A DNA stretch of 64,000 nt. It comes from Reichenbachiella carrageenanivorans (GTDB lineage: Bacteria; Bacteroidota; Bacteroidia; Cytophagales; Cyclobacteriaceae). The stretch covers positions 3,071,501-3,135,500 of the forward strand of contig NZ_CP106735.1 in the NCBI RefSeq assembly GCF_025639805.1, read 5' to 3'. The notes below the pieces were generated by a model that saw only the letters and a program-made list of their open reading frames with translations, made no database searches and had not been told where the DNA came from. This document shows, one piece after another, positions 37,411 to 45,224 of this stretch (positions within the stretch are counted from its first letter, which is position 1; every line of letters begins with the position of its first letter). The translations under genes were made by a program, and so were the position numbers.

Positions 37411-38595
37411 TCAACATACGATATCAATGGCTTGTAATATTTTATTGCAAGCCATTTTTATTTCTTCTTTAGTAATCGTCAAAGGAGGAGCAATACGCAT
37501 GGCATTGTCGCAGAATAAGAACCAATCTGATAATATGCCGTCTTCAAGCAGTTGATGAATGATTTTATCTAGCCGTTCGAACGAATCAAAGGCAACAGCC
37601 ATCATGAGACCTTTGCTTCTTACTTCTATAATTTGTTCGTGCTTGAGTAAGGAATGAAAAAGCGCTTCTTTTTCGGCTACTTGAGAAATGAGCTGTTCGC
37701 TCTGCAGTACCCTGAGTGTAGCCAAAGAAGCAGCGGCACTTACAGGATGCCCACCGAAAGTGGTGATGTGTCCAAGGATAGGGTCATGAGTCAGGTCGTG
37801 CATGATGTTTTTTGACGAGATGAATGCACCTATCGGCATACCGCCGCCCATGCCCTTGGCACAGAGCAAAATATCTGGCGTCACGCCATAGTGTTCAAAA
37901 GCCCAAAATTTGCCTGTACGACCAAATCCACACTGGACTTCGTCGAATATAAGTAGTGTTCCTGTCTTATTACAGCGTGCTCGTAAGGCTTCGAAATAGC
38001 TGCTGTCCGTTTGTCTTACACCCGCTTCTCCTTGTACGGTTTCTATGATCACGGCAGCCGTTAGGTCATCGATCTGCTCCAGATCTTCTGGACTACCAAA
38101 CCCTATCTGATGGGTGTCTGGTAGGAGTGGGAGAAACGGTGCCTTGAGAGATTCGCCTCCAGCTACGGACAAGGCGCCCATAGTTGCCCCGTGATAGGCA
38201 TTGCAGCATGATAGAACCTTGCTTCTGCCTGTATGCCTTTTCGCTAATTTTAGAGCCCCTTCGGTAGCTTCACTGCCTGAATTTACAAGAAATACGTTGT
38301 CCAGAGAGTCAGGTAGAGTTTGTGTGATGGCATGCGCCAATTGTACTTGAGGAGCGGTGACGAACTCTCCATAGACCATCAAGTGTAGATGTCGGTCTAC
38401 TTGACTTTTGATTGCCTCTACTACCTTAGGGTGTCTGTGGCCAATGGTGCTCACACCAATACCAGAGATCAGGTCGAGATAGGCTTTGTTGTCTTGGTCG
38501 TACATATATACACCTTCGGCTCGTTCTATTTCGAGTGCTAGGGGTGACTCAGAGGTTTGACCGAGATGTTGGAGGAAGAGTTGTCTGTTGTTCAT
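37411..38595 (-). CDS. Class III PLP aminotransferase (acetylornithine-transaminase-like)
   Basis: 394 aa, full length. Class III features: YLDLISGIGVSTIGHRHP near 40-57, NSGSEATEGALKLAKRHTG near 105-123, NAYHGATMGALS near 132, the IFDEVQCGFGRTGKFWA stretch near 219, and the PLP lysine in LLCAKGMGGGMPIGAF near 246. Transfers an amino group from a terminal amine to 2-oxoglutarate. No arginine or polyamine genes are nearby, so whether the substrate is acetylornithine, ornithine or another amine is open. Separate from the transketolase operon by a terminator. Confidence 0.85.
   Translation of the reverse strand: MNNRQLFLQHLGQTSESPLALEIERAEGVYMYDQDNKAYLDLISGIGVSTIGHRHPKVVEAIKSQVDRHLHLMVYGEFVTAPQVQLAHAITQTLPDSLDNVFLVNSGSEATEGALKLAKRHTGRSKVLSCCNAYHGATMGALSVAGGESLKAPFLPLLPDTHQIGFGSPEDLEQIDDLTAAVIIETVQGEAGVRQTDSSYFEALRARCNKTGTLLIFDEVQCGFGRTGKFWAFEHYGVTPDILLCAKGMGGGMPIGAFISSKNIMHDLTHDPILGHITTFGGHPVSAAASLATLRVLQSEQLISQVAEKEALFHSLLKHEQIIEVRSKGLMMAVAFDSFERLDKIIHQLLEDGILSDWFLFCDNAMRIAPPLTITKEEIKMACNKILQAIDIVC
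37426..37459 (+). terminator. Terminator of the aspartyl protease gene, inside the aminotransferase 3' end
   Basis: 13-bp stem (AATGGCTTGTAAT/ATTGCAAGCCATT, one G-T pair), 5-base loop, then TTTT, reading on the plus strand. It lies within the last ~15 codons of the minus-strand aminotransferase (MACNKILQAIDIVC). Confidence 0.65.
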
Positions 38596-38605
38596 AAATA
38601 AAAAA

Positions 38606-38637
38606 AGCTGCCTAAATTTAATATAATTCAGGCAGCT
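38606..38637 (-). terminator. Terminator of the transketolase operon
   Basis: AGCTGCCT/AGGCAGCT with inner AT pairs, followed on the minus strand by a T-run. It lies just after the transketolase C-half stop. Confidence 0.75.
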
Positions 38638-38660
38638 CTAAAATTTTGTTGGAATTTGTC

Positions 38661-39620
38661 TTAGGCGTTCTTTCTTGCGATTGCTTTCTTAGCTGCTTCT
38701 ACAATATTTTCTACGCTTAGACCATATTTTGCTAGTAGCTCTACTGGTTTTCCGCTTTCGCCAAAAGAATCATCTACACCGATAATTTCTAGAGGTTTGG
38801 GATTGTTTCTTGCTAGCAATGAAGAGATACTTTCTCCTAATCCGCCAGCTATCTGATGCTCTTCGGCAGATACTGCACAACCTGTTTTTTCTACAGACTC
38901 TAAGATCGCTTTAGCATCTAGAGGCTTGATCGTATGGATGTTGATGATTTCTGCGGAAATACCCTGTTCGGCAAGAATTTCTTCTGCTTCGATTGCCAAC
39001 CATAGCATATGACCCGTGGCGAAGATAGATACGTCTGATCCTTCTACGAAGTTGATGGCTTTGCCAATTTCAAATTTCTGATTCGGATCAGTGAAAATCG
39101 GCCAAGCTGGACGTCCAAATCTCAAATAAGCAGGGCCTTCGTAATCCACAAGCGCCAAAGTAGCTGCTTTGGTCTGATTATAGTCGCAAGGGTTAATTAC
39201 GGTCATGTTGGGGAGCATTTTCATCATGCCAATGTCTTCCAGTACCTGATGCGTAGCGCCATCTTCACCCAGCGTTAGCCCAGCGTGCGAAGCGCATATT
39301 TTTACGTTCTTCTCAGAGTAGGCGATAGACTGCCTGATTTGGTCATATACTCTGCTGGTAGAGAAATTGGCAAAAGTACCAGTGAATGGAATCTTGCCAC
39401 CAATGGTCATACCAGCTGCGATACCCATCATATTGGCTTCGGCGATACCCACTTGTACAAATCTTTCTGGGAATTCCTTAATGAAATCTCCCATTTTCAA
39501 CGAGCCGATCAAATCAGCGCAAAGAGCCACTACGTTAGGGTTTTTTCGACCAGCCTCTACGAGGCCAGCACCAAACCCTGATCTTGTGTCTTTTTTTTCT
39601 GTGTATGTATATTTAGTCAT
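38661..39620 (-). CDS. Transketolase, C-terminal subunit
   Basis: 319 aa; carries the pyrimidine-binding and C-terminal domains of transketolase (pentose phosphate pathway, two-carbon transfer with thiamine diphosphate). Seen: ERFVQVGIAEANMMGIAAGMTIGGKIPF with the catalytic Glu near residue 59, HAGLTLGEDGATHQ near 114, and LRFGRP. The other half is encoded 13 bp upstream; together they match one full-length enzyme, the split form usual in Bacteroidota. Confidence 0.94.
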   Translation of the reverse strand: MTKYTYTEKKDTRSGFGAGLVEAGRKNPNVVALCADLIGSLKMGDFIKEFPERFVQVGIAEANMMGIAAGMTIGGKIPFTGTFANFSTSRVYDQIRQSIAYSEKNVKICASHAGLTLGEDGATHQVLEDIGMMKMLPNMTVINPCDYNQTKAATLALVDYEGPAYLRFGRPAWPIFTDPNQKFEIGKAINFVEGSDVSIFATGHMLWLAIEAEEILAEQGISAEIINIHTIKPLDAKAILESVEKTGCAVSAEEHQIAGGLGESISSLLARNNPKPLEIIGVDDSFGESGKPVELLAKYGLSVENIVEAAKKAIARKNA

Positions 39621-39633
39621 CGTCAGTCAAGAT

Positions 39634-40485
39634 TTAGTAATCACCCAAAGTTTCTTCCAATTGCGCCAAAGCCTTTTCTAGATCTTCGTCGTTTGGCGCT
39701 ATGCCATGCCATTTGTGAGTGCCTTCCATGAAGTCTACTCCAGCACCCATTTCTGTAGTCATTAGGATCAAAACAGGCTTTTCTTTTTTAGAAAGTGATT
39801 TGGCTAATTTCAAGTTAGAAACGATGTCTTCCATTTGGTTTCCGTTGGCTTCGATGACCGTCCATCCAAAAGCTTCCCACTTGGCTTTGAGATCGCCCAT
39901 GTCGTTTACTTCACTGGTAGGGCCGTCGATTTGCTGGCCATTGAAGTCAACCGCAGCGATCAAATTGTCTACCTTGTTGCTAGCGGCAAACATGGCAGCT
40001 TCCCATACTTGACCTTCTTGCAACTCGCCGTCGCCCATTAGAGCAAATACGGTAGAAGTGTCTCCATTTAATTTCTTAGTCAATGCTGTGCCGATGGCTA
40101 CAGACAATCCCTGTCCCAAAGAGCCAGAGGCGATTCTGATGCCAGGCAATCCTTCTTCTGTAGCAGGGTGACCTTGTAGGCGAGTGCCCATTTTTCTGAA
40201 TGTGGCCAGCTCCTTTACATCGAAATATCCGCTACGAGCCAATACGCTATAAAACACAGGGGAGATGTGTCCATTAGACAAAAAGAAGACATCTTCGTTT
40301 TGTGCATCTGGATTGAAACCCTTGTCATGCTTCATGATGTGAAAATACAAGGCGACCAAATAATCGGTACAGCCTAAAGAACCACCCGGATGACCGGACT
40401 GAGCGCCATGAACCATACGAACGATGTCACGTCGGACTTGGCTTGCAATTGATTTTAATTTTTCTATATCTGGATATTGATCCAT
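39634..40485 (-). CDS. Transketolase, N-terminal subunit
   Basis: 283 aa with the thiamine-diphosphate pyrophosphate-binding domain: MVHGAQSGHPGGSLGCTDYLVALY near 23-46, GSLGQGLSVAIGTAL near 121, and the metal-binding GDGELQEGQVWEAAMFA...NNxx-type motif (GDG...VDFNGQQIDG) near 149-187. Catalyses two-carbon transfer together with the downstream C-subunit. A TATCTTCG -7-like box lies 20 bp before the ATG. Confidence 0.94.
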   Translation of the reverse strand: MDQYPDIEKLKSIASQVRRDIVRMVHGAQSGHPGGSLGCTDYLVALYFHIMKHDKGFNPDAQNEDVFFLSNGHISPVFYSVLARSGYFDVKELATFRKMGTRLQGHPATEEGLPGIRIASGSLGQGLSVAIGTALTKKLNGDTSTVFALMGDGELQEGQVWEAAMFAASNKVDNLIAAVDFNGQQIDGPTSEVNDMGDLKAKWEAFGWTVIEANGNQMEDIVSNLKLAKSLSKKEKPVLILMTTEMGAGVDFMEGTHKWHGIAPNDEDLEKALAQLEETLGDY

Positions 40486-40504
40486 GGGAAAGTGATTTTT
40501 GACG

Positions 40505-40512
40505 CGAAGATA
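40505..40512 (-). promoter_or_regulatory. -7-like box of the transketolase operon
   Basis: Reads TATCTTCG on the minus strand, one base from TAnnTTTG, 20 bp before the start. The same variant precedes the EamA and C1-peptidase genes. Confidence 0.4.
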
Positions 40513-40684
40513 TAATAGAATGGAATGAGATGCTAAATGAATCTAAAAGATATGCCCAACTTTCTTAGGAAATGACAGCGGCACACAAATAAAATAAACA
40601 CAAAACACACCCTGTAGTCGCTTTATATCGTTCATATATTCCATATTTACCATTTCGGGTAGAGTAAGAAAAATAAAATCTAAT

Positions 40685-42727
40685 ATGAATTTGAAGGAAT
40701 TGAAGAAGTTATTAATAGTAGGATGGTTGGGATTGTTGGCCTTTTCATCACAAGCTTATGTGCTCAAGGATTCTGTTACGGTATTGCAGCCAGAACAAAA
40801 GCACTCGATGGAGATTGGACTGACTATGGATATTTTGAGTAGATATCATTATCTCAAAATTGATATGAACGACTCCCTCTCAGCAGTCATATTTGATAAT
40901 TATCTATCAGCTTTGGATGATAACAAAGCCTATTTTACTAAGTCAGACGTTGATTATTTTTCAAAATATAAATATAGACTTGATGACGATCTCAAAGAAA
41001 GAAATGTAGATGTGGCATTTCAGATTTTTAGAATATTTAGAGAAAGAGCTGAAACCAGAATCACCTACATACAAACCTTGATAGACGGAGGGTTTGATTT
41101 TTCGAAAGAAGAATCTATAGAGCTATCGAACGATGAGTTGCCATGGGCCATGAGTGAGGCGGAAATCAATGAACGATGGAGGAAAATTATTAAAAGTCAG
41201 GCATTGAACCTTAAACTATCTGGCAAAGACGATGATGGCATAAAAGAAACACTGACTAAAAGATATCAACGCTACCAGAAAGGTATTAATCAGTATAACT
41301 CGGATGATGTCTTTCAATTTTTTATGAATGCGGTAGCAGAAACGTATGATCCACATACCAACTACTTTTCACCTATTTCTTCTGAGAATTTCAATATCAA
41401 TATGAACCTTTCCCTAGAGGGAATAGGAGCGAGACTTACACAAAGTATGGATTATACGGTGATCAACGAAGTGATAGCTGGAGGACCTGCATTCAAAAGC
41501 AAGCAGTTGCATAAGGATGATAAAATTATCGGAGTCGCCCAAGGTGATGAAGAATATGTGGATGTGATCGGGTGGAGGTTGCAGGATGTAGTGCAGCTCA
41601 TCCGTGGCCCCAAAGGTAGTGTGGTACGTTTGCAGTATCTAAAAGGCGATGACGAAGCCATCGTGAATGAAGTGAAAATTATTCGTGAAAAAATCAATTT
41701 AGAAGATGAATCGGCCAAAGCGGAGATGATTCCAATTTCTAAAGGCAACAAAGTCTATAATCTAGGAGTGATCACTATCCCCAATTTTTACATGAACTTC
41801 GAAGATGCTAGAAATGGTGTGCCAGACTATAGAAGTGTATCTAGAGATGTGCAAAAGTTGATAGCAGACCTGCAGACTAAAAATGTAGATGGGATCATGA
41901 TTGACCTTCGTTATAATGGGGGGGGGGCTTTACCCGAAGCCATCAACCTTACGGGCTTGTTTATAGACAAAGGTCCAGTCGTGCAGGTAAAACATAGTAA
42001 CGGGGAGATAGATGTACAAAAAAACACTAACGGAGGCGTTTTTTACGATGGCCCATTAGCTGTGCTGGTCAATAGATTTTCAGCATCAGCGTCTGAAATC
42101 TTCAGTGCCGCTATCCAAGATTATCATCGAGGAGTGATCATAGGTGAGACTACCTTTGGTAAAGGTACGGTACAGCAGATGGCGGGCTTCAATAGATATT
42201 ATCCTAATTATCCAGAGAAAATGGGCAATTTGAAATTTACACTTTCTAAATACTATCGAGTATCAGGGAGCAGTACGCAAAATATTGGAGTAACCCCAGA
42301 TGTGGAGTTTCCTTCTGCTTTCGATGCGTCTGAGTTTGGAGAGAGCTCAAGGCCTAATTCACTCAAGTGGGATCAGATAATTTCGTCTTATTACAAGCCA
42401 ACTAATAATGTGAATAAAGATATTGTAGGGCATCTGAATACGCTTTTTCAAAATGACCTAAAAACAGATGTGGATTTAAAAAACCTACAAAAAGATATTG
42501 CCAAAATGAAGGCCAATCAGGATCGTAAAGAGCTATCGCTAAACCTCGAAGAGCGCAAACAGGAACAAGATAAAGACACAGAAGAGAGTGACAAACAAAA
42601 GAAATTGTCCGAATCTGCTGGTCGTATCTATCAGGAGTACACCACGACAGAAGAAGATCAAGAAAAACTGCGTGAAGATCCTTATTTAAAAGAAGGCTTG
42701 AGGTTGCTCGCCGAATTAGTTAAGTAA
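40685..42727 (+). CDS. prc: Carboxy-terminal processing (tail-specific) protease Prc, S41 family
   Basis: 680 aa, similar in length to E. coli Prc. Signal or anchor segment at the N-terminus (KLLIVGWLGLLAFSSQAYV); PDZ domain ~235-330 (LSLEGIGARLTQSMDYTVINEV, LIRGPKGSVVRL); S41 domain with FSASASEIFSAAIQD (catalytic Ser ~464) and the catalytic Lys in TFGKGTVQ (~490); DUF3340-type C-terminal part rich in Lys/Glu. Trims periplasmic proteins such as penicillin-binding and peptidoglycan-hydrolase partners. The conserved YNGGGALPEA stretch is coded by a run of ten G at 41928-41937, a hypermutable-looking tract. Confidence 0.95.
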   Translation: MNLKELKKLLIVGWLGLLAFSSQAYVLKDSVTVLQPEQKHSMEIGLTMDILSRYHYLKIDMNDSLSAVIFDNYLSALDDNKAYFTKSDVDYFSKYKYRLDDDLKERNVDVAFQIFRIFRERAETRITYIQTLIDGGFDFSKEESIELSNDELPWAMSEAEINERWRKIIKSQALNLKLSGKDDDGIKETLTKRYQRYQKGINQYNSDDVFQFFMNAVAETYDPHTNYFSPISSENFNINMNLSLEGIGARLTQSMDYTVINEVIAGGPAFKSKQLHKDDKIIGVAQGDEEYVDVIGWRLQDVVQLIRGPKGSVVRLQYLKGDDEAIVNEVKIIREKINLEDESAKAEMIPISKGNKVYNLGVITIPNFYMNFEDARNGVPDYRSVSRDVQKLIADLQTKNVDGIMIDLRYNGGGALPEAINLTGLFIDKGPVVQVKHSNGEIDVQKNTNGGVFYDGPLAVLVNRFSASASEIFSAAIQDYHRGVIIGETTFGKGTVQQMAGFNRYYPNYPEKMGNLKFTLSKYYRVSGSSTQNIGVTPDVEFPSAFDASEFGESSRPNSLKWDQIISSYYKPTNNVNKDIVGHLNTLFQNDLKTDVDLKNLQKDIAKMKANQDRKELSLNLEERKQEQDKDTEESDKQKKLSESAGRIYQEYTTTEEDQEKLREDPYLKEGLRLLAELVK

Positions 42728-42741
42728 TCTATTTGATTGCC

Positions 42742-43548
42742 ATGAACGGGTCATTGGTTTGGATAGGAGTAGGAGTAGCATTAAGTCTACTGCTCCTATT
42801 CAACCTTTGCTTTACGTTTTTATATGAGCGTCTGTTGTTTCAAGGTGATTCGCTGCCAGATGATTATTCCTTTAATTTTGATTTTGAATACCAGGAAATT
42901 AGGCTCCAGCCAGCACCTAACGTGCAACTTCATGGGCTTTTGCTCCAAGCCAAACAGGCAAAAGGGGTTATTCTATATTTTCATGGCAATCGAGGCAACC
43001 TGACGCGGTGGGGGCAGATAGCAGACGAAATCAGAAAAACATATACATATGATGTGTTGGTGATGGACTATCGAGGGTATGGCAAGAGCATAGGAACCCG
43101 TAGTGAGGCTATGCTATATCAAGATGTACTTACCACCTATGACTATGCACATGACGAGTTGGGTTATGACCAAGTCGTGATTCATGGCCGATCGATTGGT
43201 ACGACTATGGCTACTTACCTAGCGGCGCATAGGCCAGCTAAGCAACTGATTTTAGAGACACCTATGACACGTCTTCGAGCGGTGATACCACTGCTCAATA
43301 GTTTGTTGATTTATAAACCATCGCTGAAGTATGAGCTAGACTCCAAAGCCAGGATCAATCAAATTAAATGTCCGATTTTGATCTTTCATGGTACTAAAGA
43401 TAGGGTTGTTTCTTACGAATTAGGACTTGAGTTGTATAATGAAATCAATAGTGAGAGTAAAAAAATTATAACAATTAGTGGCGGTAAGCATAATAATTTG
43501 GATAGTTTTGAGATTTATCAGCTAGCTATGAGACGAATTTTGAATTAA
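42742..43548 (+). CDS. Alpha/beta hydrolase (serine hydrolase fold), membrane anchored
   Basis: 268 aa from the ATG at 42742 (a TTG at 42733 is possible). An N-terminal hydrophobic helix (VWIGVGVALSLLLLFNLCF) anchors it. Seen: ILYFHGNRGNLTRW (oxyanion region), VMDYRGYGKS, the nucleophile elbow HGRSIGTT (Ser ~150), acid Asp in FHGTKDRVV (~216) and His in GGKHNNL. Family role: ester or peptide hydrolysis; the substrate is unknown. It lies 14 bp after prc. Confidence 0.85.
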   Translation: MNGSLVWIGVGVALSLLLLFNLCFTFLYERLLFQGDSLPDDYSFNFDFEYQEIRLQPAPNVQLHGLLLQAKQAKGVILYFHGNRGNLTRWGQIADEIRKTYTYDVLVMDYRGYGKSIGTRSEAMLYQDVLTTYDYAHDELGYDQVVIHGRSIGTTMATYLAAHRPAKQLILETPMTRLRAVIPLLNSLLIYKPSLKYELDSKARINQIKCPILIFHGTKDRVVSYELGLELYNEINSESKKIITISGGKHNNLDSFEIYQLAMRRILN

Positions 43549-43578
43549 CGCCAAGGTGTTTCTTGGTTATATAGCTGA

Positions 43579-44031
43579 ATGAAGAAGAAAATATTACCTC
43601 TCCTAATATCCCTTTGTTTAGGGTTTGTACTACATGCTCAGGATGTCACTGTTTACAACAGCCCACACAACCTAGACAATACCATTTCCAAGCTTTATTT
43701 TAGTATCGATAAGAATGGGTTTTCTTATGTGAATACGCAGGAGTATAAGGTCAATCAAAAAAATGGAGGAGGGGCAGGATTCAAAGGACGAATTCAAGTC
43801 ATTAGTTTTGAGACCTCTTATATAGAACAATTAGCAGCATGTGAACCCACAGCTATGCTAGACATGCCTTTTAAAATTCTCGTATGGCAAGACGGAGATG
43901 ATACTTTTTTGGCATACACCAATGCGTCACATTTGAATGGTAGATATATGATTCGCGGTTGTAATGATGTGATTAATGGAATCAATAAGTCGCTCATTAG
44001 AGTGGTCAATGACGCTATCAGAACTCACTGA
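43579..44031 (+). CDS. DUF302 domain protein, secreted
   Basis: 150 aa with a signal peptide (MKKKILPLLISLCLGFVLHAQ). The mature part fits DUF302: VYNSPHNLDNTISKLYFSIDKNGF, RIQVISFETSYIEQLAACEPTAMLDMPFKILVWQDGDDTFLAYTN. DUF302 proteins have a compact alpha/beta fold and unknown function. 30 bp after the hydrolase gene. Confidence 0.75.
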   Translation: MKKKILPLLISLCLGFVLHAQDVTVYNSPHNLDNTISKLYFSIDKNGFSYVNTQEYKVNQKNGGGAGFKGRIQVISFETSYIEQLAACEPTAMLDMPFKILVWQDGDDTFLAYTNASHLNGRYMIRGCNDVINGINKSLIRVVNDAIRTH

Positions 44032-44117
44032 TGATTTTAGCAAACTGTCTGTAGAATTGCTGCGCTTTGTCTGATTAATTTCATTTATTTGCTTGTCAGA
44101 AATTAATCCCTTTAACC

Positions 44118-45140
44118 GTGGCCGTTACCTATCAGGACATCCTCAGTAATCTTAAGAATAATCAATACGCACCTGTTTATTTTTTGCAGGGCGAAGAGTC
44201 TTATTTTATCGATGAGGTGATCAAGTATGTAGAACAGCATGCCATGGATGAAGGCATGCGTAGCTTCAATCAAGTGGTAATCTATGGCAAGGATGCCAAT
44301 ATACCAGATATTATCAATCACGCCAAGGGGTTTCCTATGATGTCCGAGCGCAAGGTAGTGATCGTGAAGGAAGCGCAAGAAATCGCCGGGTTTGCAAAAG
44401 AAGAAAATGAGAAGATACTGATTAGCTATCTCGAAAACCCCCAGCCCTCCACAGTTTTAGTCTTTGGCTATAAATATAAAACCCTCGACAAACGTAAAAA
44501 GGTAGGGAAAACCATCGATCAAAAAGCAGTGATGATGACTGCTACCAAGTTTTACGACAACCAGATACCTGCTTGGGTAGAGTCATTTGTGAAGTCGAGA
44601 AAGAGAACCATCGATCAAAAAGCCCTACAGTTGATTGTAGAGAATATTGGCAACAACCTGACTCGTATAGCCAATGAAATAGATAAAATGCTGATCAATA
44701 TTGGGGATGAACCCAAGATTACGGCAGAGCATGTCTATAAGAATATTGGGATTAGTAAAGAGTACAATGTATTCGAATTACAGAAGGCGCTCACGTTTAA
44801 GAATGTGATGAAAGCCAATGAGATTATTACTTACTTCAAATCTGACCCTAAATCGAACCCACTTATCCCGATCATTGCCAATTTGTTTTCTTTTTATAAT
44901 AAGATTTTGTTACTGCATCATTCTAAAGACAAATCGGACAAGCATTTGGCATCTTTGTTGGGAGTGCATCCGTTTTTTGTGAAAGAGTATAATATGGCAG
45001 CAAGAAACTACCCGCTTGGAAAAGTGGTAGCCAATATACGTTACCTGAAGATTGCTGATATGAAGTCTAAAGGAATAGATTACCCAAGTCAGCCAGAAGG
45101 AGAAATCCTGAAAGAATTGATTTTTAATCTAATCCATTAA
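44118..45140 (+). CDS. holA: DNA polymerase III subunit delta
   Basis: 340 aa starting with GTG (no in-frame ATG nearby). Opens the sliding clamp in the clamp-loader complex. Typical of Bacteroidota HolA: PVYFLQGEESYFIDEVIKYV near the N-terminus, FPMMSERKVVIVKEAQ near 76, SFVKSRKRTIDQKALQLIVENIGNNLTRIANEIDKMLI near 156-193, GISKEYNVFELQKAL near 211 and FFVKEYNMAARNYP near 286. No Shine-Dalgarno site is seen. Confidence 0.93.
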   Translation: MAVTYQDILSNLKNNQYAPVYFLQGEESYFIDEVIKYVEQHAMDEGMRSFNQVVIYGKDANIPDIINHAKGFPMMSERKVVIVKEAQEIAGFAKEENEKILISYLENPQPSTVLVFGYKYKTLDKRKKVGKTIDQKAVMMTATKFYDNQIPAWVESFVKSRKRTIDQKALQLIVENIGNNLTRIANEIDKMLINIGDEPKITAEHVYKNIGISKEYNVFELQKALTFKNVMKANEIITYFKSDPKSNPLIPIIANLFSFYNKILLLHHSKDKSDKHLASLLGVHPFFVKEYNMAARNYPLGKVVANIRYLKIADMKSKGIDYPSQPEGEILKELIFNLIH

Positions 45141-45147
45141 TTTCGTT

Positions 45148-45163
45148 GTATTAAATTTAATAC
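45148..45163. repeat. 16-bp perfect palindrome upstream of the TPR gene
   Basis: GTATTAAATTTAATAC, 62 bp before the TPR start, followed by a CTAAT/ATTAG pair at 45193-45208. Size and symmetry suit a repressor or activator dimer site; its role is unproven. Confidence 0.35.
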
Positions 45164-45224
45164 TTTCCATTAGCACGACGTTATACCATTATCTAATCTG
45201 ATTATTAGCATTAAAATTAACATT

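Noticed and set aside
43550..43568. CCAAG/CTTGG hairpin after the alpha/beta hydrolase as a terminator
   Set aside because: Stem of only five pairs and no T-run; the next gene starts 30 bp on and may be in the same message.
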